This document shows positions 17,116 to 26,041 of a DNA stretch of 64,000 nucleotides, piece after piece. Each line of letters starts with the position of its first letter. Within the stretch, counting starts at the first letter, position 1. Below the pieces are notes generated by a model. That model saw only the letters and a list, made by a program, of their open reading frames with translations. It had not been told where the DNA came from and searched no databases. A program made the translations under genes and the position numbers. The DNA comes from Actinoplanes sp. TFC3 (GTDB lineage: Bacteria; Actinomycetota; Actinomycetes; Mycobacteriales; Micromonosporaceae), in NCBI RefSeq assembly GCF_001553785.1, contig NZ_LOJP01000001.1, positions 1,235,071 to 1,299,070 on the forward strand. The letters are read 5' to 3'.

Positions 17116-18414
17116 GTGACTACTCGACGTCTTCATCCGGCCTGGCTCGTGGCCGCCGTTGCCTTCACCGCCCTGATCGGCGCGGCTGGCTTCCGGGCCA
17201 CGCCCTCGGTCATGCTCCAGCCGCTGCACGACGAGTTCGGCTGGCCGCGCGGCGTCATCGCCGCCGCCGTGTCGGTCAACCTGCTGCTCTACGGCCTGAC
17301 CGCGCCGTTTGCCGCGGCGCTGATGGAGAAGCTGGGCATGCGCTGGGTGGTGGCCGCCGCCCTGCTGCTGGTCTCGCTCGGCAGCGGGCTGACGGTGTTC
17401 ATGCACGCCAGTTGGCAACTGATCCTGTGCTGGGGCGTCCTCGTCGGGCTCGGCACCGGCTCGATGGCGCTGGGCTTCGTGGCGATCGTGACCAACCGCT
17501 GGTTCGCCAAGCGCCGCGGCCTGATCACCGGGGTGCTCACTGCGGCGGGCGCCACCGGTCAGCTGATCTTTCTGCCGCTGCTTGCCACGCTGACCGGCGA
17601 CCACGGCTGGCGGACCGCGGCGCTGGTGGTGTCGGCGGCGGCGCTGGCCGTGGTGCCGCTGGTCTGGTGGCGGCTGCGGGACCGCCCGGCCGACCTCAAG
17701 GTCACCGCGTATGGCGGCGAGGTCGAGATCCCGGCCGTGTCGCCGGGCGGGGCGGTGCGCAATGCCCTCGCGGCGCTGCGGCAGGCGGCCCGGACCCGGG
17801 CGTTCTGGCTGCTGGCGGGCGGGTTCGCGATCTGCGGCGCGACCACCAACGGGCTGGTCGGCACGCACTTCATCCCGGCCGCTCACGACCACGGCATGGG
17901 CGAGACCACGGCGGCGAGCCTACTGGCCCTGGTCGGCGTGTTCGACATCGTGGGCACAATCGTGTCCGGTTGGCTTACCGACCGCGTCGACAGCCGGTTG
18001 CTTCTCGGCACGTACTACGGTTTGCGCGGTTTGTCGCTGCTCGTGCTCCCGTCGCTGTTCGCTGCGACAGCGCATCCGAGCATGGTCGTTTTCATTCTCT
18101 TCTACGGTCTGGACTGGGTGGCGACGGTGCCGCCGACGGTGGCGTTGTGCCGCGAATATTTCGGTACGAGCGGAGCAGTCGTGTTCGGCTGGGTGTTTGC
18201 GTCCCACCAGTTCGGCGCGGCCATCGCGGCCAGCGCGGCCGGCCTGGTGCGCGACCGGCTCGGCGACTACGACATGGCTTGGTACGGCGCCGGGGCGCTG
18301 GCCGTGCTGGCCTCGTTGCTGTCGCTGATGCTGCTGGCCGGTCGCCGGCTGCAGCACGAGGGTCCGGCCGGGCCGGGGATCGGCTTGGCCTTCCCCGCAC
18401 CCACCGGTCGCTGA
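17116..18414 (+). CDS. MFS transporter (OFA/monocarboxylate type)
   Basis: A 432-residue protein with twelve predicted transmembrane helices. The GTG start at 17116 is chosen because the first helix begins directly after it; CAGAAT 6 nt upstream suggests a leaderless transcript. The loop between helices 2 and 3 reads LMEKLGMRWV. NRWFAKRRGLITGVLTAAGATGQ is the motif typical of the oxalate:formate antiporter/monocarboxylate subgroup. The second half repeats with GWLTDRVDSRLLLGTYYGLRG. The substrate is unknown; the divergent GlxA-type regulator suggests inducible export or uptake of a small organic compound. Confidence 0.88.
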   Translation: MTTRRLHPAWLVAAVAFTALIGAAGFRATPSVMLQPLHDEFGWPRGVIAAAVSVNLLLYGLTAPFAAALMEKLGMRWVVAAALLLVSLGSGLTVFMHASWQLILCWGVLVGLGTGSMALGFVAIVTNRWFAKRRGLITGVLTAAGATGQLIFLPLLATLTGDHGWRTAALVVSAAALAVVPLVWWRLRDRPADLKVTAYGGEVEIPAVSPGGAVRNALAALRQAARTRAFWLLAGGFAICGATTNGLVGTHFIPAAHDHGMGETTAASLLALVGVFDIVGTIVSGWLTDRVDSRLLLGTYYGLRGLSLLVLPSLFAATAHPSMVVFILFYGLDWVATVPPTVALCREYFGTSGAVVFGWVFASHQFGAAIAASAAGLVRDRLGDYDMAWYGAGALAVLASLLSLMLLAGRRLQHEGPAGPGIGLAFPAPTGR

Positions 18415-18586
18415 ACCGGCCTCTCCGGCTTCAAGACAAATCCAGCCTTTGCGGCTTGTGTATACGTCTCGTCCTTGACCTGGTCCGGTGCGGGGGTGCC
18501 GACCGTTATCACCTGTTCGATATGTATAGATGTAACTCGATGTGCGGAACTTGGGAGCAACCCCGTTCCCTCTCAGGGAGGTCGTT

Positions 18587-19117
18587 GTGTTGCTCAAAAA
18601 GCTGTCCGCACTGCTGTTCGCGATCGTGGCAATGGCGGGCCTGCAGGTCGTCACCACCGGGCCCGCGGCCGCGGCGCCGAGAATCCTGTACTACGACGCC
18701 AGCCAGGCCCAGGAATTCGTGGCCGTGGTCAATCAAGGCGCCCAGATCTGGAACAGCCGGGTGACAAATGTTCAGCTTCAGCCGGTGCCGGCCGGGCGAA
18801 CCCCCAACATCCGGGTGTACGCGGACAACGGCTGGCCGCGCACCTATACGACATCGCTCGGCAATGGCCGCTGGTACATGGGACGCGAAGCCGTGAACGA
18901 CGGGTATTACCAGCCGCGGATCGCCGCGCACGAGTTCGGGCACATTCTCGGGCTGCCGGACAACCGCACGGGCCGGTGCTCGGATCTGATGTCGGGCAGC
19001 AGCGCGCCGGTTTCCTGCACCAACGCCTACCCGAGTGCCACCGAGGCCGCCACGGTCAACACCAACTTCCGGACCTCGGCCACCGTGCCCGCTCAGGTTT
19101 TCGTTTTTGCGGGGTGA
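18587..19117 (+). CDS. snpA: Snapalysin-type secreted zinc metalloprotease (family M7)
   Basis: A 176-residue secreted protein. The GTG start at 18587 is chosen for GGGAGG 5 nt upstream and because it opens a proper signal peptide (LLKKLSALLFAIVAMAGLQV, cleaved near AAAA). The mature enzyme has HEFGHILGLPD, the HExxHxxGxxD motif in which Asp is the third zinc ligand, diagnostic of snapalysin. Two Cys pairs follow or surround it (RCSDLM, SCTNAY). Family members are small secreted proteases of Streptomyces and relatives. No LysR-type regulator is adjacent, unlike in Streptomyces. Confidence 0.92.
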   Translation: MLLKKLSALLFAIVAMAGLQVVTTGPAAAAPRILYYDASQAQEFVAVVNQGAQIWNSRVTNVQLQPVPAGRTPNIRVYADNGWPRTYTTSLGNGRWYMGREAVNDGYYQPRIAAHEFGHILGLPDNRTGRCSDLMSGSSAPVSCTNAYPSATEAATVNTNFRTSATVPAQVFVFAG

Positions 19118-19135
19118 CCACTTACGCACAATGAA

Positions 19136-19185
19136 GGGTCCGGGAATCCGTTCCGGCGCCGCCCGGCGCCTGGATTCCCGGACCC
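19136..19185. terminator. Bidirectional hairpin terminator
   Basis: A perfect 14-bp inverted repeat (GGGTCCGGGAATCC at 19136-19149, its complement at 19172-19185) encloses a second small hairpin GGCGCC-GCCC-GGCGCC at 19155-19170. It lies between the convergent snapalysin and STAS genes, as a shared terminator should. Confidence 0.8.
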
Positions 19186-19238
19186 GCCCTCGGTGGGAAC
19201 GACGGTCAGCACCATCCACCCAGGTGCGACATCCGCTG

Positions 19239-19601
19239 CTATTCCTGGAGCTCTTTGACTTCTTTGACTTCTTTGGCGTCCTTGGCTTCCTTGAGCGAGA
19301 CGACTTCGAGCAGGCCGCTGAGCACCAGAATCTGGTGGACGCCGCGGCTGGGGTTCGCGAGCTGGAAGTCGATGCCCTCGTCGCGGGCGCGCTGGAAGCC
19401 GAAAATAATGGCGCCCAGACCGGTGGAGTCGATGAAGGACAACTGCGCGAGGTCGACGACAATTGTGCGGGGAGCCGTTTCCAGTGCTTCCACCAGGGCG
19501 ATGCGCACCTGGTCCACGTTGAGCACATCGACTTCGCCGTGCAGAGCGACAGTGGCCACATCGTTGTCGCGCTCGAGTGTCGTCACGGGTTCGTCGGTCA
19601 C
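19239..19601 (-). CDS. STAS-domain anti-sigma factor antagonist
   Basis: A 120-residue protein. The GTG at 19601 has GGAAGG about 6 nt upstream. The STAS fold covers about 5-105: VATVALHGEVDVLNVDQVRIALVEAL, then IVVDLAQLSFIDSTGLGAIIFGF, where the Ser in DSTG is the usual phosphorylation site that switches binding to an anti-sigma kinase. The C-terminal tail is a short charged repeat (KEAKDAKEVKEVKELQE) absent from typical SpoIIAA/RsbV. It would act with RsbW-type kinases and SpoIIE phosphatases; one such phosphatase lies at 30.4 kb, but no kinase is in the window. Confidence 0.88.
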   Translation of the reverse strand: MTDEPVTTLERDNDVATVALHGEVDVLNVDQVRIALVEALETAPRTIVVDLAQLSFIDSTGLGAIIFGFQRARDEGIDFQLANPSRGVHQILVLSGLLEVVSLKEAKDAKEVKEVKELQE

Positions 19602-19755
19602 CGGGCGCCTTCCGTTGGGACAATCTTCCGCAGTGGCGATGGTTCCACGTACGGTAATCGCAGTGTGAGGGTAGACGGGTGTGTCACTCGCCTGCCAATG
19701 AAGAACTGTTGGTCGATGAGGAAACTGTTGGCCGAAGAAGAGGGGGAGGACCGGC

Positions 19756-22179
19756 GTGCCGATCCGGGGTGGTCTGCCGCCACGTAATCCGCGGTTTGTG
19801 GGTCGCGAGGACCTGCTCTCGCGGATGCGCGGACTGCTCGGCAACGGACCGGTCGTGCTGCTCCCCTCCGCCGATCATCAGCTAGGTGGAACAGGACGTA
19901 CCCAATTAGCGGTCGAATACGCCTACCGCTACGCCGACACCTATGACCTGGTCTGGTGGATCCCCGCCGAGCAGACCGCGGGCATGCGAGCCGCGCTGGT
20001 CGGTCTGGCCAGCGAATTGAAACTGCCGGAAGCCCGCGACATCAACCGTACGCTCGGAGCGGTCCGCGATGCGCTGAGCCGCAGCGAGCCTTTCCGTAAC
20101 TGGCTCGTCGTTTTCGAGAACGCCAACCGTCCGGAGGACATCAAGCCGTATCTGCCCAGTGGCGCCGGACATGTCCTGGTCACCTCGCGCAATCCGCGCT
20201 GGACCTCCGAGGTCGCGCAGGCCGTGCCGGTGTCCGTTTTCGACCGCACGGACAGCGTCGACTTCCTGCGCCGCCGCACGCCCGAGATGCCCGTACCCGA
20301 CGCCGAACGACTCGCCGCCCACCTGGACGACGTCCCCATGGCTCTCGAACTCGCCGCCGCCGTCCGCACCGCCGCCGGGTGGACTGTGGACGAGTACCTC
20401 ACCCGCTACGAAGCCCGCGCCCAGGAACTCGTCTTCCCCACGCCCATCCGCGTCGCGTGGGGGCTGGCCGCCGACGCGCTGGCCGAGGCGTCCCCGGCGG
20501 CATTCGAATTGCTGCAGCTCAGCGCCTTCCTGGCCAGTGCCCCGGTGTCGTGGGAGCTGCTGTGGGCGGCGCGCGGCCTGGCCTCACCCGAGCTGGCTCC
20601 GACGTTGCGCATCGAACGCCGGCTACGCGCCGCGATCCGGCTCATCGGCCGCTACGGGCTCGCCGACCTTGACCCGCCCGGTGCCGGGCTCATCGTGCAC
20701 CCGCTGGTCCGCGGCATGCTGGGCCAGCAGCTGACCTCGGAACACCACGCCGCGATGTTGCGGACGGTACGGGCCATGCTCGCGGCCGCCGACCCGGGCG
20801 ATCCGGACAATCCCGCCCGCTGGTCCCGCTACGCCGACATCGTCCCGCACCTGGTGCACTCCGACGTGCTGGGCGGCGACTCCGAGGAGATCCGGCACCT
20901 GGTCATCAACTGTGTGCGGTTCCTGTACGCCCGCGGCGACTACGACTCCAGCCGCGACCTCGCCGCGCACGCGGCTGCCCGCTGGGCCGACAGCTTCGGC
21001 GAAACCGACGATCAGGCGATGCTCGTCAACTTCCATCTGGCCAACGCCTTGCGAGCGGTGGGCCGCACCGCCGACGCCCGCGCGCTGAACGCGCACACCC
21101 TGCGGCTGCAACGCGACGTGCTCGGCGGCGACGACGAGACGACGCTGGCCACGGCGAACAGCGTGGGCGCCGACCTGCGCATGCAGGGCCATTTCGAGCA
21201 GGCCCGCCAGCTCGACGCCGACAACCTGGTGCGCTACCGCCGGCTGTTCGGCGAGAACTTCCCGACCGCTTTGCGCTGCGCCAACAACCTGGCCGCCGAC
21301 CTGCGCCTGCTCGGAGACTTCCGCGGCGCCCGCGCAATCGACGAGCAGGTCCTGCGCCACCGCCAGATGATCTTCATTGAGGGTCACCCGGAAACGCTGT
21401 CCTCTCGCGCGGAACTGGCCTTCGACCTGTACGGCATGGGCGACTACGCGGGTGCCTCGGCGTTGCTCGCGGTTACCGGGCATTTCGATACCCTGGGCGC
21501 AGATCACCCCATGGCCTTGTGGGCCGGCCGCTTCGCCGCAATGGCCGCGCGCCGCGAGGGCAAACCGGAAGCCCGATCCCGTGCGGCGGCGAACGTGGAG
21601 CTGTACCGGCAGAAATTCGGCGACCTCAGCGTGGAAACCTTGGCCGCAATGGTGTCCCTGGCCAACTGCGAGCGCGACGCGGGGAACTTCGACGAAGCCC
21701 ACCGCCTGCTCGAACGCGCGGTGGCCCGCTACCACGCGGTGCTGGGCGACGAGCACCCTTTCACCCTGGCCGCCGGCGCCAACCTGGCCGGAGTCGTACG
21801 CGCCATCGGCCGGTCCGCGGAAGCCCGGACCATCGACGCCGAAGCCCTGGGCGGCCTGCGGCGCAGCGTCGGAGTGGACCACCCGTTCACGCTGAGCTGC
21901 GCCAACGGGCTCGCGGCGGACCTGCTGGCAGTGGGCGAGGCGCAACCGGCGCGAGAGATGGCGCTGGACACGCTGAACCGATCGCGCGGGCTGCGTGGCG
22001 CTGACCACCCGGACACGCTGGCGTGCGCGTTCAACCTGGCGCTGGACGAGGGGGACGAGGTGGGTGCGCTGGCGGCGGTCGAGGGACTGCAGAAGGCGTA
22101 CGGGGATCGGCACTTCATTCCGGTACGCGCGCAGGCCGGGCAGCGGCTGGAGACGGAGATCGAGCTACCTCCGCTGTAG
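19756..22179 (+). CDS. fxsT: FxsT-like NB-ARC / tetratricopeptide repeat protein
   Basis: An 807-residue protein starting at GTG behind a strong GGGGGAGGA. Residues about 1-330 form an NB-ARC-like STAND NTPase: LPPRNPRFVGREDLL, a P-loop position reading LGGTGRTQLAVEYA, YDLVWWIPAEQ, and GHVLVTSRNPRW. Residues about 380-790 are tetratricopeptide repeats (NNLAADLRLLGDFRGA and similar). The flanking motifs match the TPR proteins that accompany FxSxx-COOH peptides. The invariant P-loop Lys is Arg (R48), so ATP hydrolysis may be lost or altered. A FxSxx-COOH precursor lies 3.5 kb away on the other strand. Confidence 0.8.
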   Translation: MPIRGGLPPRNPRFVGREDLLSRMRGLLGNGPVVLLPSADHQLGGTGRTQLAVEYAYRYADTYDLVWWIPAEQTAGMRAALVGLASELKLPEARDINRTLGAVRDALSRSEPFRNWLVVFENANRPEDIKPYLPSGAGHVLVTSRNPRWTSEVAQAVPVSVFDRTDSVDFLRRRTPEMPVPDAERLAAHLDDVPMALELAAAVRTAAGWTVDEYLTRYEARAQELVFPTPIRVAWGLAADALAEASPAAFELLQLSAFLASAPVSWELLWAARGLASPELAPTLRIERRLRAAIRLIGRYGLADLDPPGAGLIVHPLVRGMLGQQLTSEHHAAMLRTVRAMLAAADPGDPDNPARWSRYADIVPHLVHSDVLGGDSEEIRHLVINCVRFLYARGDYDSSRDLAAHAAARWADSFGETDDQAMLVNFHLANALRAVGRTADARALNAHTLRLQRDVLGGDDETTLATANSVGADLRMQGHFEQARQLDADNLVRYRRLFGENFPTALRCANNLAADLRLLGDFRGARAIDEQVLRHRQMIFIEGHPETLSSRAELAFDLYGMGDYAGASALLAVTGHFDTLGADHPMALWAGRFAAMAARREGKPEARSRAAANVELYRQKFGDLSVETLAAMVSLANCERDAGNFDEAHRLLERAVARYHAVLGDEHPFTLAAGANLAGVVRAIGRSAEARTIDAEALGGLRRSVGVDHPFTLSCANGLAADLLAVGEAQPAREMALDTLNRSRGLRGADHPDTLACAFNLALDEGDEVGALAAVEGLQKAYGDRHFIPVRAQAGQRLETEIELPPL

Positions 22180-22202
22180 CCGAAGGTCCGTGAGCCCTGG
22201 CT

Positions 22203-22230
22203 GCCCGCGGACTTCGAGCTGTCCGCGGGC
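22203..22230. terminator. Bidirectional hairpin terminator
   Basis: A perfect 10-bp stem (GCCCGCGGAC / GTCCGCGGGC) with an 8-nt loop sits between the convergent FxsT-like and GGDEF-EAL genes. Confidence 0.75.
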
Positions 22231-22242
22231 TACGGCTGGGCG

Positions 22243-23928
22243 TCAGGTGGAGAGCGCTGACTGGCGGTAGAGCAGGTCGGTGAGGTCTGTGGCCGGCATG
22301 GGCTTGGCGAAGTGGTAGCCCTGAGCCTGGGCGCAGTCCAGTTCCCGCAGACGCGAAGCCTGGTCCGCGTCCTCGACACCCTCGGCAACCGGCGCCAGGT
22401 TGAACGTACGGGCAATCTGCAGGACGGCCTCAGCCACCGACGCACCGCTGGTTTCCTGCATGGCCTGGACGAACGACTTGTCGATCTTGACCACGTCGAC
22501 CGGCAGGGCGCCGAGGTGGCTGAGCGACGAGAAGCCGGTGCCGAAGTCGTCGAGCGCGATGCGGACGCCGAGGCTCTTGAGTGCGCTCAGCACCCGGGCC
22601 GACTCGACCAGGTCGACCAGCGCTACCGATTCGGTCAGCTCGAGAACCAGCAGCGACGGCGGCAGGCCGGTTCGTTCGAGCACGTTGCGTACCTCGTCGA
22701 TAAGGTCCGGATCGCCCAGCTGGCTGGCCGACAGGTTGACATTCAGCTCGAAGCCCGGCTCCTGCACCTGCCAGATCGCCGCTTGCCGGCACGCCTCCTC
22801 CAGCACCCACCCGCCGAGGCGGGGGAGCAGCCCGAGCGCTTCGGCCAGGTCCAGGAAGGCCACCGGGGGAAGCAGGCCGCGCTCGGGGTGGTTCCAGCGG
22901 ACCAGCGCCTCGACGCCCACTGTGCGCTCGCCGTTGAGGTCGACGATCGGCTGGTAGTGGACCTGGAACTCGCCCTCGTCCAACGCGCGGCGCACGTCCG
23001 CTTCCTCGCGGCGGCGGGCCTCGGCCTCGGCGAACTGCGCCGGGTCGAAACGCCGGGCTACGCCCCTTCCATCGGCCTTTGCCTGGTACAGAGCCAGATC
23101 GGCTTCGCGCATCACGTCGTCGAGTTGCGCGCCGGTTCCCCGGGTGATCGCAATACCCGCGCTGGCCGGGATGGTCAGCACAACGTCGTCGATGACCAGC
23201 GGCTGAGCCAGGTCACGCAGGATCCGGTTGGCCACGGTGTCGGCGATCTGGTCGTCCACCAGGCGCGGCAGCAGCACCACGAACTCGTCGCCGCCGAGGC
23301 GGGACACGGTGTCGTTGGCGCGGACGTTGGCGTTCAACCGTTCGGCCGCCGTGCGCAGCAACTGGTCGCCGGTGGCGTGGCCGTACCTGTCGTTGACCTC
23401 CTTGAACCCGTCCAGATCGAACAGGAGCACGGCGGTCATCGTGTCGTCGGCGTCCGCGAGGGCATCGGTGGCGTGGTCCATGAAGAGCTTGCGGTTGCCG
23501 AGTTCGGTGAGCGGATCCCGGAACGCCTGCCGTACCAATTGCGCCTTTTGCCGCGTCAAGTCACGGACCAGCCCGGCATTCGTGCGAGCGCCAAGGAACT
23601 GCCGGACCAGGACGATTGCGGCAACGGCGATGGTGAGCCAGGTCAGCGCCGGGCTGATCGAGCCATGCCGCCCGAACCAGAAGCCGGCCATGATCACGGC
23701 GGAGGCGGCCGGCGCGTAGCTGAGCAGCGGCCACCGCCCGGCGAGCAGCATCACCACGATGCCAAGCCCGACGACGGTGGCCCCACCGATGATCAGCCCC
23801 GGCACGCCGGAATTACCGGCCACCACGTCTTCGAAGATCGCCGGCCACGCGAGCAGCAGCAACGATGTGAAGATCAGAACGTCATCCACACACCGGCGCG
23901 TCCGGTCCATAGCACTGCTGCGGCTCAT
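22243..23928 (-). CDS. GGDEF-EAL c-di-GMP turnover protein
   Basis: A 561-residue membrane protein; GGAGGTGAGGC precedes the ATG. The N-terminal 110 residues contain four hydrophobic segments. The GGDEF domain (about 135-295) has an intact active site (RLGGDEFVVLL), and the EAL domain (about 305-555) keeps VGVEALVRW, NLSASQL, ELTESVAL, DDFGTGFSSL, KIDKSFV and AEGVED, so both synthesis and hydrolysis of c-di-GMP are possible. It follows the HExxH gene by 46 nt on the same strand, so the two may be co-transcribed. The pilus PilB N-domain is one conceivable target. Confidence 0.92.
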   Translation of the reverse strand: MSRSSAMDRTRRCVDDVLIFTSLLLLAWPAIFEDVVAGNSGVPGLIIGGATVVGLGIVVMLLAGRWPLLSYAPAASAVIMAGFWFGRHGSISPALTWLTIAVAAIVLVRQFLGARTNAGLVRDLTRQKAQLVRQAFRDPLTELGNRKLFMDHATDALADADDTMTAVLLFDLDGFKEVNDRYGHATGDQLLRTAAERLNANVRANDTVSRLGGDEFVVLLPRLVDDQIADTVANRILRDLAQPLVIDDVVLTIPASAGIAITRGTGAQLDDVMREADLALYQAKADGRGVARRFDPAQFAEAEARRREEADVRRALDEGEFQVHYQPIVDLNGERTVGVEALVRWNHPERGLLPPVAFLDLAEALGLLPRLGGWVLEEACRQAAIWQVQEPGFELNVNLSASQLGDPDLIDEVRNVLERTGLPPSLLVLELTESVALVDLVESARVLSALKSLGVRIALDDFGTGFSSLSHLGALPVDVVKIDKSFVQAMQETSGASVAEAVLQIARTFNLAPVAEGVEDADQASRLRELDCAQAQGYHFAKPMPATDLTDLLYRQSALST

Positions 23929-23974
23929 GCCTCACCTCCAACGGAGCCAAAAATCGGCCCTCGGGAAGGCTTCC

Positions 23975-25636
23975 TTAGGAAAGCCAGCGCACGATCTCGA
24001 GCGGCTCGCCCACCCCCGCCAGCACGCTGGCAACCTCCGGAGCCACGTCGAACCCCCCGGCGATAATCAACCCCACCCAATCAACACCGACAAGTCCGAC
24101 TTTCCGGTACGCCCGCAGTGCCCTTTCCCGCTCCCCGAGCACATACGCGACGTCCGCTTCGCCGTTGCCCACCTTCGCCGCTTGTCCTGAGCGGCTGGTG
24201 TGTTGCCCCGGTGCCCGGCCTTGCCGCCGGAGTTCGTGCTCGGCTGTCCGATTCTCCCGCTGTTGCTCGGGCGCAGCCCCGTTCCCCTCCGCGGGTCTCG
24301 GGTCAGTGCCAAGGCCCTCCAAGGAGTGACCTCGCAAGAATCGGTGAGTCAGGTCCAGGCGGGCGTTCGCCTCCAGAGCGCGCCGGGCCATGGGCTGCAA
24401 ACGGGGCGTGACCTGCGGCGGTGGTTGGCCCGCGTGCCAGGCCTGCGTCAATGCGGCCACATCGTCAGGCTCGATGCGCAGGTTGCGGAGCCGCCAGCGG
24501 AGGTAGTGGTCGCGGTTGGCTCCCTCGGCCAGGCGGAGCACGGCCGGCTCGACGGGTTCGGCCAGCCAGGGGCGTACCTCGTCAAGCAATGCCCCGACAA
24601 AGCGGGCACCCGCCGGGGTGAGTTCGCGCAGTCCTTCGCCTGCCGCAACCACCGCCGCGCGCCAGCGGGCGAACTCGAACTGGGCCAGCCGGTCCCGGCG
24701 CTGTGTGCGCCAGAAGCGGGTGACGGTGAGATAGGCATAGGCGCCGTGCAGAATCCCGGACGCCGGCCGCGGATCATCGCGCCAGGGTGAATAGCCCGTT
24801 AGGCCCGGGGCTTCGAGGAGGCCGAACAGGTACTGCACCGCGTTGAGAATGCTGTGCTGAGCTTCGTGCAACAACCCAACCGCCAGCGCGGTGGCATCGG
24901 CGGGCTCGGAGATCGCCACCGCCCCGAACGCATCGGCCGAGGTCGCGCTGATTCCCCTGGCCGCGGGATCGGGCTCCACGGGGACGATGCAGGTGAGTAC
25001 GGCTGCCAATACCTCGGCGTCGGGGCGCACGGCGGTTACCAGCAGGCGCCAAGCCCCGGTGAACTTCTCGCGCCAGCGCCTGAGCTGCTCGTTGGTCAGC
25101 CGGGGCGCCGGGGTCAGCCCGAGGTGCGCGCGGAGGGGGTCGCGGTCCTCCAGGCGTACGGAAATTGTCAGGCCGTCATGGGTTGCGGTGAGCGCACGAT
25201 CGTCGTGGTTGCGCTGGTGGGGGATGTGGGCGGCGGTGGCGAGGGTGGCGAGGTGGGTCAGGCCGGCTTGCTCGGGGGATGCGCCTTCGCGGAGGGCTTT
25301 CAGGCAGGACACCGCCCAGACGCCGAAGAGGGGGTCGGCCAGGAGCTCGCGGACGCGGGCTGGGGCTTCGCGCTCGGCGGCGGCTAACGCGGCGATGGGC
25401 TCGTCGGGCGCGGCCGAGGTCCGATCTGCCAGTGGTTGTGGCAGATGTTCTGTCTGCTTTGACGGGGATTGCCGGAGCGTTGCGGCTATCTCGTGCAGCA
25501 GGAGGAGGTGGCGGCTGAGCTGCGAGCGGCGGAGTTCGGCGATGGTCGCGGCGTCGGGATGGCCGGCGCCGAGGCCGGCCAAGGCTGCGTCGCTGAGGTG
25601 GTGGGGGCGGGCGTGGGCCAGGGCCGGGATGGTCAC
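23975..25636 (-). CDS. HExxH-motif putative peptide beta-hydroxylase (FxSxx-COOH system)
   Basis: A 553-residue protein starting at GTG only 3 nt after the stop of the FxSxx precursor. LAVGLLHEAQHSILNAV (HExxH at 257-261) and the surrounding layout match the HEXXH putative peptide modification family, which is named for alpha-ketoglutarate-dependent peptide beta-hydroxylation and often occurs as a separate protein or as a C-terminal domain of FxsB radical SAM enzymes. The region DHYLRWRLRNLRIEPDDVAALTQAW fits the same family. Residues about 430-490 form a low-complexity linker before a TPR-like end. No radical SAM domain is attached and none is encoded nearby. Confidence 0.8.
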   Translation of the reverse strand: MTIPALAHARPHHLSDAALAGLGAGHPDAATIAELRRSQLSRHLLLLHEIAATLRQSPSKQTEHLPQPLADRTSAAPDEPIAALAAAEREAPARVRELLADPLFGVWAVSCLKALREGASPEQAGLTHLATLATAAHIPHQRNHDDRALTATHDGLTISVRLEDRDPLRAHLGLTPAPRLTNEQLRRWREKFTGAWRLLVTAVRPDAEVLAAVLTCIVPVEPDPAARGISATSADAFGAVAISEPADATALAVGLLHEAQHSILNAVQYLFGLLEAPGLTGYSPWRDDPRPASGILHGAYAYLTVTRFWRTQRRDRLAQFEFARWRAAVVAAGEGLRELTPAGARFVGALLDEVRPWLAEPVEPAVLRLAEGANRDHYLRWRLRNLRIEPDDVAALTQAWHAGQPPPQVTPRLQPMARRALEANARLDLTHRFLRGHSLEGLGTDPRPAEGNGAAPEQQRENRTAEHELRRQGRAPGQHTSRSGQAAKVGNGEADVAYVLGERERALRAYRKVGLVGVDWVGLIIAGGFDVAPEVASVLAGVGEPLEIVRWLS

Positions 25637-25639
25637 GGC

Positions 25640-25840
25640 TCAGAGGGCCGAGTTGAAACCGGCGATCGGCTCCCCGGGGTGGGCCAGGTCGTCGGCGAGG
25701 CGGCGCAGGCAGTGCGCCAGCACGCTCTCGCCGGCCGGATCCGTGGCCGCGGTCAGGTCGGTGAGCGACAGCTCCGAGACGTCAATCATTGCCGAGCGCC
25801 ATTCCGGCGTCGCACCGGTAGTGCTCACTACCCCGTCCAC
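25640..25840 (-). CDS. fxsA: FxSxx-COOH precursor peptide
   Basis: A 66-residue peptide ending in FNSAL, an exact F-x-S-x-x-COOH terminus. The conserved leader part is present: DVSELSLTDLTAATD followed by SVLAHCLRRLADDLAHPGEP. In characterised families the F-x-S triplet is crosslinked by an FxsB radical SAM enzyme. The GTG start at 25840 has GAAGG 9 nt upstream; an internal ATG at 25789 would give a 49-residue peptide and is a real alternative. Followed after 3 nt by the HExxH enzyme, which makes the pair an operon. Confidence 0.8.
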   Translation of the reverse strand: MDGVVSTTGATPEWRSAMIDVSELSLTDLTAATDPAGESVLAHCLRRLADDLAHPGEPIAGFNSAL

Positions 25841-26041
25841 CTACGCCTACCTTCGTCGGAGAAGCAATGCGTTTCTCGATGAAGCTACTTGCTGGTTAGC
25901 AACGATCTATGTGTTGCCGCCACATTACGGCGGTCGCCAGGTCGGGTGATGTCCGGGCGTGTCCCCGGGTGGGGTCGCCTTGAAGATCCCGGCGTGATCT
26001 CATAGGCCACGAACGGAAAAGTCGGCAACGGAGGACAAACT
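25841..26041. promoter_or_regulatory. Divergent promoter region of the FxSxx precursor
   Basis: A 201-bp gap between the divergent fxsA-like gene and a small proline-rich gene. Its middle (about 25860-25930) is clearly less GC-rich than its surroundings, as promoters here tend to be. The start on the plus side has GGAGGA 6 nt before its GTG. I could not fix -35/-10 elements with confidence. Confidence 0.45.

Noticed and set aside
18415..18586. Rho-independent terminator after the MFS gene
   Set aside because: Only a weak CCGG-type stem was found; not convincing enough to list.
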